Below are positions 7,381-12,814 of a stretch of DNA of 14,845 nucleotides, in pieces. This DNA is from JBAXGE01 sp044344145 (GTDB lineage Bacteria; Planctomycetota; Phycisphaerae; WQYP01): NCBI GenBank assembly GCA_044344145.1, contig JBIJDM010000044.1, positions 1-14,845 of the forward strand. The letters are read 5' to 3'. Position 1 is the stretch's first letter; each line of letters begins with the position of its first letter. Below the pieces are notes generated by a model. That model was not told the DNA's origin and did no database searches. It saw only the letters and a program-made list of their open reading frames with translations. A program made the position numbers and the translations under genes.

Positions 7381-8451
7381 ATGACGAACCCAGCGGCAAG
7401 GACGGAACTGTCCGCCGTTCAGGCGCAACAACTGCTTGCTCCCGTCGGTGCCGTGTCTGTGCTTGCGCTACAACGGGTGGCCACCACGAATGACATTTTC
7501 CGGGTTACTACCCAGGCGCATGGCACGTATTACGTGAAATTTCACACCGCACGCTGGTATGCGGACCAACCGGACACCTTTTTTGTGGTCGAGCGGGAGT
7601 GTGCGGTCCATGAGTTTCTGCGCCAACGGGGTCTGCCCCTGCCGTATCGTGCCTGGGGCGACTATAGCCGTGTTATCGTGTCCCGGTCGGTCTATATTTG
7701 CAGTGAATTGGGTGGGGTTCCGATTCCCGATGCGCTGCAACGCTTTCCCGGGCAACAAGCGCTGCTCCTGCGGACCTTTGGCCGCTACCTGAGGCAATTG
7801 CACGCGATCGATTTTTCCCGGCCCGGTCTGCTGGCGAAAGCCCACGCCGACTTTGCCCACGTCCATCCTGTCCCGCCGATTGCCACGTGGGATGCCGGTG
7901 CCCTGCATCATCCGGAGCACTTTCAGCGTGACGCGCTTCAGATGCTGGAGGCGAAGAAATCTCTGCTTCCGACCGCTGTGGTCCCGCAATTGACCGTCCT
8001 GTTTGAGTCCTTGTCCAAAGTGATTCGTGCGGACTATCACCCGCCGCGTTTCACGGTCGGGAACTGCCACGCCTGGCACTTTCATGTGGATCAGGTCAAT
8101 GGCGCCTGGGCAATTCTGGGGTTTTTTGACTTTGAGGCCGTGTCCGCCGGTGATCCGACGATTGATCTGATCGAACTCGAAGTCACCCTCACGCCGGCGC
8201 TGAAAACCCAATCCTGGCGTAACGACTTTTTCGCAGGCTACGGTAGCTGGCCGGGATTCGACGGCTACCGGCGCCGCCCGCTTTACTATATCCTCTGCGA
8301 AGTTGGGAAGCCGCACAGCAGACTGATCCCCGATCCCTCCTGGCTCAGCGGCCAATGGTCGAAACTCATTGCCGCGACAAGCTGGCCCGATTTGAAATGG
8401 TTCCCCGAACCAAGCAACGCGGGTGTAAGCCCAGAATGTTCCCCCGGCTGA
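7381..8451 (+). CDS. APH-fold phosphotransferase with altered catalytic loop, possible sugar kinase or pseudokinase
   Basis: ATG 7381 is chosen for the GGAAG at 7370-7374; an in-frame TTG at 7339 is the alternative. The product has 356 residues. N-lobe: TYYVKFHTARW with the ATP-binding Lys at about 53 and an acidic ERE helix at about 71-73. C-lobe: the catalytic loop normally reading HGDxHxxN/H is FTVGNCHAWHFHV (224-236), so the HGD is V226-G227-N228, with Asn in place of the catalytic Asp; the position five residues later is His 233, a change often seen in the family. The metal-binding motif is intact (FFDFE, D250) and is followed by GDPTIDLIELE. It lies directly behind the hydrolase with no terminator, so they are probably co-transcribed. 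APH-fold kinases include choline, homoserine, fructosamine and N-acetylhexosamine kinases, so a sugar released by the hydrolase is a reasonable substrate guess. The missing Asp leaves catalysis open. Confidence 0.75.
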   Translation: MTNPAARTELSAVQAQQLLAPVGAVSVLALQRVATTNDIFRVTTQAHGTYYVKFHTARWYADQPDTFFVVERECAVHEFLRQRGLPLPYRAWGDYSRVIVSRSVYICSELGGVPIPDALQRFPGQQALLLRTFGRYLRQLHAIDFSRPGLLAKAHADFAHVHPVPPIATWDAGALHHPEHFQRDALQMLEAKKSLLPTAVVPQLTVLFESLSKVIRADYHPPRFTVGNCHAWHFHVDQVNGAWAILGFFDFEAVSAGDPTIDLIELEVTLTPALKTQSWRNDFFAGYGSWPGFDGYRRRPLYYILCEVGKPHSRLIPDPSWLSGQWSKLIAATSWPDLKWFPEPSNAGVSPECSPG

Positions 8452-8493
8452 CTTGTTGGCGGTTGGTTGTGGCCCAGCGGTAAAACGGCATTG

Positions 8494-8509
8494 CGGACTG
8501 GTCGGTCCG
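8494..8509. other. Short hairpin after the phosphotransferase gene
   Basis: CGGAC (8494-8498) and GTCCG (8505-8509) form a 5-bp stem with a TGGTCG loop, 43 bases after the stop. It is followed by GTTGTTC and not by a T-run, so it is at best a weak terminator. The stretch 8452-8493 before it has a faint tRNA D-arm resemblance but does not fold into a tRNA. Confidence 0.25.
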
Positions 8510-8510
8510 G

Positions 8511-8540
8511 TTGTTCCCGGCGAATTGTGCTCAGTATATT
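8511..8540 (+). promoter_or_regulatory. Candidate sigma-70 promoter upstream of the nested inverted repeat
   Basis: TTGTTC (8511-8516), 18 bp, TATATT (8535-8540). The -35 is identical to that of the hydrolase promoter at 4140. The start of transcription would fall within the palindrome at 8542-8558, so a protein bound there could control it. Confidence 0.35.
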
Positions 8541-8569
8541 CTGCCGTGTCACACGGCATCGTTATACTG
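8532..8569. promoter_or_regulatory. Nested inverted repeat, probable operator or RNA hairpin
   Basis: An inner near-perfect palindrome has arms TGCCGTGT (8542-8549) and ACACGGCA (8551-8558) around a single C. It sits inside outer arms CAGTATA (8532-8538) and TATACTG (8563-8569). The outer arms are also -10-like boxes, and a third copy of TATACTG occurs at 8626-8632. Fifteen paired positions within 38 bases are unlikely to be chance. Lying in an intergenic promoter stretch, it could be a repressor operator for the downstream peptide or sigma operon; as RNA it would fold to a long hairpin, but there is no U-tract for a terminator. Confidence 0.55.
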
Positions 8570-8601
8570 GGTAGTGTTGTGCGGATGACGACGGGCTTTT
8601 G

Positions 8602-8631
8602 TTGTGGCGGGGGGAGTGGGAAGTATATACT
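8602..8631 (+). promoter_or_regulatory. Candidate promoter for the small exported ORF and perhaps the sigma operon
   Basis: TTGTGG (8602-8607), 18 bp, TATACT (8626-8631), the latter within the palindrome AGTATATACT (8622-8631). Expected transcription start near 8638, about 60 bases before ATG 8699. Another TATACT at 8563-8568 has no convincing -35. Confidence 0.35.
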
Positions 8632-8698
8632 GCGCAATTAGTTACCGATGGTTCGGGCTGTAGGTTCGAATCCCCTTCTTGTCCGTTGGAGGTTGGCG

Positions 8699-8815
8699 AT
8701 GATACGTTTACCCGTGCGGTGGTTGGTGATGATCGGGCTGGCGGTGAGTCCGTTGGCGCGGGCGGGTACGCAGGAGGGTACGGATAGTAAGGATGTGCCC
8801 CTGCAGCGCGATTGA
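8699..8815 (+). CDS. Small exported peptide (38 residues) or 5' remnant of a secreted-protein gene
   Basis: ATG 8699 is preceded by GGAGG (8688-8692) at 6 bases, one of the best ribosome-binding sites in the window. The 38-residue product starts MIRLPVRWLVMIGLAVSPLA and continues RAG, giving a basic n-region, a hydrophobic core and an ARA cleavage site near residue 22; only about 16 residues would remain after processing. The stop is TGA 8813-8815. Beyond it the same frame stays open into the sigma-factor ATG at 8873, and reads protein-like (QYFEPGEPFRENWGI). Either this is a genuine small exported peptide, or a longer secreted-protein gene that acquired a stop (for example TGG to TGA) and lost its 3' part. 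I do not recognise the sequence. Confidence 0.45.
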   Translation: MIRLPVRWLVMIGLAVSPLARAGTQEGTDSKDVPLQRD

Positions 8816-8835
8816 AGGCAGTACTTCGAACCCGG

Positions 8836-8863
8836 TGAACCTTTTCGTGAGAACTGGGGAATA
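8836..8863 (+). promoter_or_regulatory. Possible ECF-type promoter directly before the sigma-factor gene
   Basis: TGAACCTTTT (8836-8845) contains the GAAC core typical of ECF -35 elements, and a GAACC also occurs at 8828-8832. The matching -10 would lie near 8859-8863 (GGAAT), which is not a clear element. If real, this would allow self-activation with a very short leader. Weak evidence. Confidence 0.2.
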
Positions 8864-8872
8864 ACAGGTATC

Positions 8873-9472
8873 ATGAGCAGAAGCTTACCCGACGAAACCG
8901 AACTCGTGCACCGCGCGCAAGACGGCGAGCTGGCTGCGTTCGGCCGTTTGGCCGAACTGCATTCCGAGCCGTTGTGGCGGTGTGCGTGGACCCTGTGTAG
9001 CGATGATCACGAGGCCGAGGACTTGGCCCAGGAAACGTTCGTCGAAGCATGGCGGTCGCTACGGCGGTTCGACGGCCGGTGCCGTTTTTCGACTTGGTTG
9101 TACGGCATTCTGCGGTATCGATTTCTCAAAGCACGGCGCAAGCCTCGACCGGTTGCCGGAGGGGATGAACTGGCAGTCGACCTGCCTTCATGTGAGGCCA
9201 ATCCTCCCGCCGCCGCAGAGCAGGCAGAAGAAGCACGGCTGGTACATGCGACGTTGGCCACTCTGCCCAAGGAACACCGCGCGGTCCTTGAACTGCGTTT
9301 TTTCGCAGGCGCATCGCTGGATGAGATCGCCACGCTACTCGACTGCCCGCTCGGAACCGTCAAATCGCGGCTGCATCATGGCCTAGAAAAATTACGCCGC
9401 ACAAAGAATGGTGTGAACTTTTTCGCCGTTTTCGGGGAATCATCTACAACCGACACGAGAGCCCGACCATGA
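8873..9472 (+). CDS. ECF-subfamily RNA polymerase sigma factor
   Basis: The 199-residue product has the usual two-domain ECF layout. Sigma region 2 spans about residues 10-90, with DDHEAEDLAQETFVEAWRSL and FSTWLYGILRYRF. A linker follows, then region 4 at about 128-175, with LPKEHRAVLELRFFAGASL, DEIATLLDCPLGTVKSRLHH (helix-turn-helix) and the final EKLRR. The length matches the family. A weak GGGGAA (8857-8862) lies upstream of ATG 8873. The last codons overlap the next gene by ATGA (9469-9472), showing translational coupling to the anti-sigma factor. It would direct polymerase to its own operon and an unknown set of genes when released from the anti-sigma factor. About 25 residues after region 4 (NGVNFF ... 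TRARP) are an unassigned tail. Confidence 0.93.
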   Translation: MSRSLPDETELVHRAQDGELAAFGRLAELHSEPLWRCAWTLCSDDHEAEDLAQETFVEAWRSLRRFDGRCRFSTWLYGILRYRFLKARRKPRPVAGGDELAVDLPSCEANPPAAAEQAEEARLVHATLATLPKEHRAVLELRFFAGASLDEIATLLDCPLGTVKSRLHHGLEKLRRTKNGVNFFAVFGESSTTDTRARP

Positions 9473-10086
9473 CCAACCATCTACTTTCCAAATGCGAACG
9501 CTGGCACGAACCGATCAGTTTGCTGACGGCGGGATGCCTGTCGGCCCAAGAGGAAGCCAGCGTGCGCGAGCATCTGGCCAACTGTGCGGTCTGTTCGACC
9601 CGGTTTGCCGAGATGACTGAAGTGTGTGCGTGCCTGAACCGCAGCCGTCCTGCAGCGGCAGACCATTCCGCAGCGATCCGCAACCGCTGGAGTCAAACGG
9701 CGGATCATATGACGCAGCATCAACCGGCGCATCGTACACCTTGGATCGTATACTGGCTCAGTGGAGCGATGGCGGCCTCGCTGCTCATCGCCGCTCTGTT
9801 ACTGACCCATCTTCAGCACGAAGACTCGCTGCCCGCTCCGAAGGTGTCGCGTATTGCGGTTGGCGGGACGAAATCCCCGGAGGACCAAGCGTCGTTACGG
9901 CATGATCTCCCGCCGACGGTAAACGCGTCTGATGAACGCGTCTGGTCGCAACCCACGTTACACGCCTGCGAACTGGCCATGGCACAGTCCGACGAAGCTT
10001 TCGACACCCTGTTGCAGCGTCAAGGCGAATCCATCAAGTTTCAACCGTACCATCCCCGTTCCCTATTGAAGGAGTTCTACCCATGA
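9469..10086 (+). CDS. Zinc-binding transmembrane anti-sigma factor
   Basis: The 205-residue product begins with a cytoplasmic anti-sigma module containing HLANCAVC (H35-x3-C39-x2-C42), the HxxxCxxC zinc motif of ZAS-type anti-sigma factors. One membrane helix follows at about 92-114 (WIVYWLSGAMAASLLIAALL), then an extracytoplasmic tail of about 90 residues with no known domain. It would hold the sigma factor encoded just upstream at the membrane. The gene overlaps its neighbours at both ends by ATGA (9469-9472 and 10083-10086), so all three products are probably made in linked amounts. Extra Cys residues (C9, C23, C53, C55) in the N-terminal part could bear on redox sensing, but this is speculation. 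The C-terminal tail probably receives the envelope signal. Confidence 0.85.
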   Translation: MTNHLLSKCERWHEPISLLTAGCLSAQEEASVREHLANCAVCSTRFAEMTEVCACLNRSRPAAADHSAAIRNRWSQTADHMTQHQPAHRTPWIVYWLSGAMAASLLIAALLLTHLQHEDSLPAPKVSRIAVGGTKSPEDQASLRHDLPPTVNASDERVWSQPTLHACELAMAQSDEAFDTLLQRQGESIKFQPYHPRSLLKEFYP

Positions 10087-11300
10087 GATTTCGTCTTGGT
10101 TTGCTACTGACCGGTTTAATATTGACCCAAACCGTGTCCGTCAGTCCTCTTTTCGCGGCTGACCCACCGGCCCGAGTGGCCTCAGCCAGCCCCAACGCGG
10201 CGGTGATCTATTGGCAAGCATTTGCAGCCCTCCCGCCCCTGGAGGGCGAGCAACAATCGAAGTACGAAGCCGCCATCAAGTCGTCGACCCAACCCGTAAC
10301 CGAAGATCTCCAGCCGATCGTAGCCCGATTTGACACTTCGCTGCGGGAATTGCATCGCGCCCGTGGCGTGGCGATGTGCGACTGGAACCTCAACTACGAC
10401 GATGGCCCCCAGTTGCTGTTGCCGCACTTACAGAAAGTCCGCGACGTGAGTCAGGCAGCCCTCCTGCGAGCCCGGCTGCGTTTTGCGGCCAAGGTGCCCG
10501 ACGAGGCGGTTGCGGACGTCATCGCTGTGCTGAAAATGGCCCGCGACTGCGCCAGTAGCCCAGTGCTGATTTCACTGTTGGTCGGCAGGTCAATCGAAAA
10601 CAAGGCGATGGAGTTACTCACGGCGAACTTGGCCAGCCTCTCGCCGCAACAATTGGACAGTCTGTCGGCATCGTTGAAGACACTCCCGGCCACGTCTTCT
10701 CTGGCGGACTGCATGAGAATCGAAGGCCAGTTCATCGGCGATTGGGTGGAAAGATTCATCGACGCGGAGGCCGCGAAGCTCAACGACCCGAATGCTGGCG
10801 GGAAAATCCTCGATGCGTTGCTGAAGCAATGCGGCAGCCTGACCCCCGCGAACAAAGCAGACGCTGCCGGGCAGCGAAAGCTGCTCGAATCCCTGACTGT
10901 CGCCGACGTGCGGGAGTCGCTCCGCCTGATGCGAGCAGACTACGCTCAGTTGGCGAAAATCGCCGGGCTGCGCCCTGCCGAAAGACGTGGCCACTGGACC
11001 GAATTAGAAGCAGCGTTGGCCGAAACCCGCAAGTTTGCCAAACCCACGGGTGTGCTCTCCCTAGCCCTTCTGCCCGCCGTCGCCGCAGTTTCTGACCGCG
11101 AAGAACGGTTCAACGTGCATTGGAGTCTGTTCACGTTTGCCATCCAGGTGCAACGTAATGGCCCCGACGCGATCAAGGACGCTACGGTTCCGGACTACGG
11201 GCAAGTTGAGTACCGCAAGACCGACGCCGGCTTCGAACTCCGCTGCCAGCCCGGATCGGCCGACACGCCCGAAGTGCTGAAAGTGAGGACGGCGAAGTAA
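10083..11300 (+). CDS. Secreted or periplasmic protein of unknown function, third gene of the sigma operon
   Basis: The 405-residue product starts with a Sec signal peptide (MRFRLGLLLTGLILTQTVSV, then SPLFAA, cleavage near residue 25). AAGGAG (10069-10074) lies 8 bases before ATG 10083 in addition to the ATGA overlap with the anti-sigma gene. The mature part begins AVIYWQAFAALPPL and is largely helical, with repeats of the kind LRARLRFAAKVPDEAVADVIAVLKMAR (shown here in pieces: LRARLRFAAK, DEAVADVIAVL, about 133-157) that resemble planctomycete helical-solenoid secreted proteins often found with ECF operons. No catalytic motif or metal site was seen. Residues after about 385 are charged and end in VRTAK. 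Its place directly behind an anti-sigma factor suggests a sensor partner or the main regulated output. Function unknown. Confidence 0.8.
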   Translation: MRFRLGLLLTGLILTQTVSVSPLFAADPPARVASASPNAAVIYWQAFAALPPLEGEQQSKYEAAIKSSTQPVTEDLQPIVARFDTSLRELHRARGVAMCDWNLNYDDGPQLLLPHLQKVRDVSQAALLRARLRFAAKVPDEAVADVIAVLKMARDCASSPVLISLLVGRSIENKAMELLTANLASLSPQQLDSLSASLKTLPATSSLADCMRIEGQFIGDWVERFIDAEAAKLNDPNAGGKILDALLKQCGSLTPANKADAAGQRKLLESLTVADVRESLRLMRADYAQLAKIAGLRPAERRGHWTELEAALAETRKFAKPTGVLSLALLPAVAAVSDREERFNVHWSLFTFAIQVQRNGPDAIKDATVPDYGQVEYRKTDAGFELRCQPGSADTPEVLKVRTAK

Positions 11301-11550
11301 CGGCCCCAAACCACGTCGTCTTCGCGCCCGGCTTGGTCACAACCAAGCCGGCTTTTGTAAACCCCTCTCCTAACGCAATTATGGGGGGCGTCGGGGTGGC
11401 CGGGAGCGGTACGGCAAGGGTGGACGGAGCCGGTGAGGGTGTGGGCCGCGTGGTGGGGTCGGCGACTTCTCGCGTGCAATTCGCACTACTCAGCAGCATG
11501 GCCAGCAAGGTCAGGATGGGCAGCAGGTGGCGCATGGGGCAATATTCCAT
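11182..11550 (-). pseudogene. Truncated exported or lipoprotein gene start, running antisense into the sigma operon
   Basis: From ATG 11550 (or ATG 11535, residue 6) the minus strand encodes MRHLLPILTLLAMLLSSANC, a typical export signal ending in a Cys that could be a lipobox, though Asn at -1 is unusual. A Pro/Thr-rich linker follows (TTRPTPSPAPSTLAVPLP), as in many planctomycete surface lipoproteins. Beyond about 11360 the frame passes antisense through the plus-strand terminator and the last 119 bases of the 10083-11300 gene before stopping at 11182; that part has no protein-like character. I read this as the 5' end of a lipoprotein gene whose 3' part is gone. It is 112 bases downstream of the minus-strand membrane-protein gene and in the same direction. 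No ribosome-binding site is obvious. Confidence 0.35.
11328..11356 (+). terminator. Intrinsic terminator of the sigma operon
   Basis: CCGGCTTGGT (11328-11337), a CACA loop and ACCAAGCCGG (11342-11351) form a perfect 10-bp stem, followed by C and TTTT (11353-11356), 27 bases after the stop codon. It works on the plus strand only; on the minus strand the stem is followed by GCGCGAAG without a T-run. Confidence 0.85.
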
Positions 11551-11578
11551 ACGGGACGGGCCAATATTAACATGATAG

Positions 11579-11587
11579 ATTCTAACA
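11579..11587 (-). promoter_or_regulatory. Extended -10 box before the minus-strand signal-peptide ORF
   Basis: Read on the minus strand this is TGTTAGAAT: TAGAAT at 11584-11579 with the TG of an extended -10 at 11587-11586. It lies in the only AT-rich island of the 11301-11662 gap (11541-11590). No good -35 is present. It would start a transcript about 20 bases before ATG 11550. The plus-strand sequence GTTATACTGG (11621-11630) is a -10-like match to 8561-8570 but without a -35. Confidence 0.3.
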
Positions 11588-11662
11588 TGTCGCGGGGCCG
11601 GGGCCAGCACTGCGGCGTTGGTTATACTGGCGGTGTGGGATGTTGGGACCGCAAGGCCAAGG

Positions 11663-12814
11663 TTACTGCCGCAGCCATTGTTCGTAGGGCATCCACACCG
11701 ACCATGGTTCCGCATTTTCCTCAACCTGCCAGGCCGAGGCACGGCCGCGTTGGCGCGGGCAGGCGCTGAAACGCCAATGCCAGCGTGCCCCGCCAATTTC
11801 CTCGGTAGCGGGCGGATCCATACGAAATACATAGCCCCCGTACGGCACGGCATTGGCGCCATGTTTGCCGACATCGGCGGCGGCCAGCGCGGTTAGTTCC
11901 GCCGCGGTCAGCGGGCCGGGGGCGCCATCGGCGGGCAATTGGGCCAGCCAGTCGGCGAGGTTGGTGGGGATGGGGGTGGTAACGGATTGGGAGTGTAATT
12001 GCTGGTCCACCCGTTGTGCGACGATCAATGCCCGCAGCGAGGCTACGGCGATACGTTCATCGGCCTGGGGATTGCTGGCTACAAAGTAGGCGGATATCCC
12101 GATACTGCCGAATGCCACCATAAAGATGATGGACGAGACGATAATCCCGGTCCAGGCCATGCCCCGGCCATGCAGCGTGCCACCGGCGCGGCGGATGCGG
12201 TCCAACGCGAGGATACCCAGCACCAACGAGGCGCTGTTCAGCAGCAGCCAAGGGGGTGAGAACGCAAAGATCAGGCTTAACAGTGCCAGGATGGAGCGGC
12301 GCGATACAGTTCCCGCCGGGGCGGGTGTGACCGGGCCACTGAGCCAGGCGGCCACCGGGCCGGTCAAAAGGCTCCAGCCCAGTGCCAGCGCGAAGAGTGC
12401 GACCACGATGCCTACGCCGGCGTATAAGGTGAATAAGCTTGTGGCCCCATTAACTTCGGCAGTATTTGCCGCGGTCGCCAGCATCAGGCCGGCGACGATG
12501 GGCCATGCGGTCCAAATCCACAGCCACAGTGGAAACCGTCCCATGCGGGCACCAAACAAAAAGGCGCCGCCGCCCAGGGTCAGTAACAATGCGCCCACAC
12601 TGGCCGCTACGGCGACGGTGGTGGTCAGGCCGCGCAGGTCGGGATAGCGCAGCCAGCCCAGCAGCGCGGTAATTACCAGCACCAAGGCCAGCAGCAATGC
12701 TGCCAGGCCGATGATGCGGGCTGCCGGGGGGACGGGCAGTGGGCCGGTCGGAATTGCCGTGGCACCACTTAATTCCGGTGGAGGGGCTATTACTGGCGGG
12801 ATGCGTTCGCTCAT
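11663..12814 (-). CDS. Polytopic membrane protein with DUF4190-like segment
   Basis: The 383-residue product begins with a Pro-rich cytoplasmic-like stretch (1-30). About four hydrophobic helices follow (33-53, 63-86, 96-114, 129-150), then a DUF4190-like hairpin at about 170-243: SRRSILALLSLIFAF, LVLGILALDRIRRAGG and GRGMAWTGIIVSSIIFMV. The last 140 residues are soluble and contain YGGYVFRMDPP and a WHWRFSACP segment; this resembles the C-terminal pilin-like or DUF-type domain found after DUF4190 in some planctomycete proteins, but I cannot name it. AAGGAG (12827-12822 on the plus coordinates) lies 7 bases before the ATG. The start overlaps the stop of the upstream coiled-coil gene by ATGA, so the two are translationally coupled. 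Function unknown; membrane partner of the coiled-coil protein is an inference. Confidence 0.8.
   Translation of the reverse strand: MSERIPPVIAPPPELSGATAIPTGPLPVPPAARIIGLAALLLALVLVITALLGWLRYPDLRGLTTTVAVAASVGALLLTLGGGAFLFGARMGRFPLWLWIWTAWPIVAGLMLATAANTAEVNGATSLFTLYAGVGIVVALFALALGWSLLTGPVAAWLSGPVTPAPAGTVSRRSILALLSLIFAFSPPWLLLNSASLVLGILALDRIRRAGGTLHGRGMAWTGIIVSSIIFMVAFGSIGISAYFVASNPQADERIAVASLRALIVAQRVDQQLHSQSVTTPIPTNLADWLAQLPADGAPGPLTAAELTALAAADVGKHGANAVPYGGYVFRMDPPATEEIGGARWHWRFSACPRQRGRASAWQVEENAEPWSVWMPYEQWLRQ

Noticed and set aside
8466..8500. D-arm-like TGGCCCAGCGGTA, possible tRNA
   Set aside because: The second half of the D stem (AAAC) does not pair with GCCC, and the following bases give no anticodon stem or T-arm.
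7468..8637. Minus-strand open frame of 389 codons opposite the phosphotransferase
   Set aside because: The plus-strand frame shows kinase motifs across the same bases; the antisense product has no recognisable domain.
8660..8684. tRNA T-arm-like sequence GGTTCGAATCC, suggesting a tRNA gene or attachment site
   Set aside because: The T-loop matches, but only two of five T-stem pairs form, the would-be acceptor TCTTGTC has no complement 60-80 bases upstream, and no anticodon arm can be drawn.
11621..11630. GTTATACTGG, identical to 8561-8570, considered as a shared plus-strand promoter
   Set aside because: No -35 element lies 16-18 bases upstream (GC-rich CGGGGCC), and it would read against the minus-strand genes; kept only as a -10-like match.
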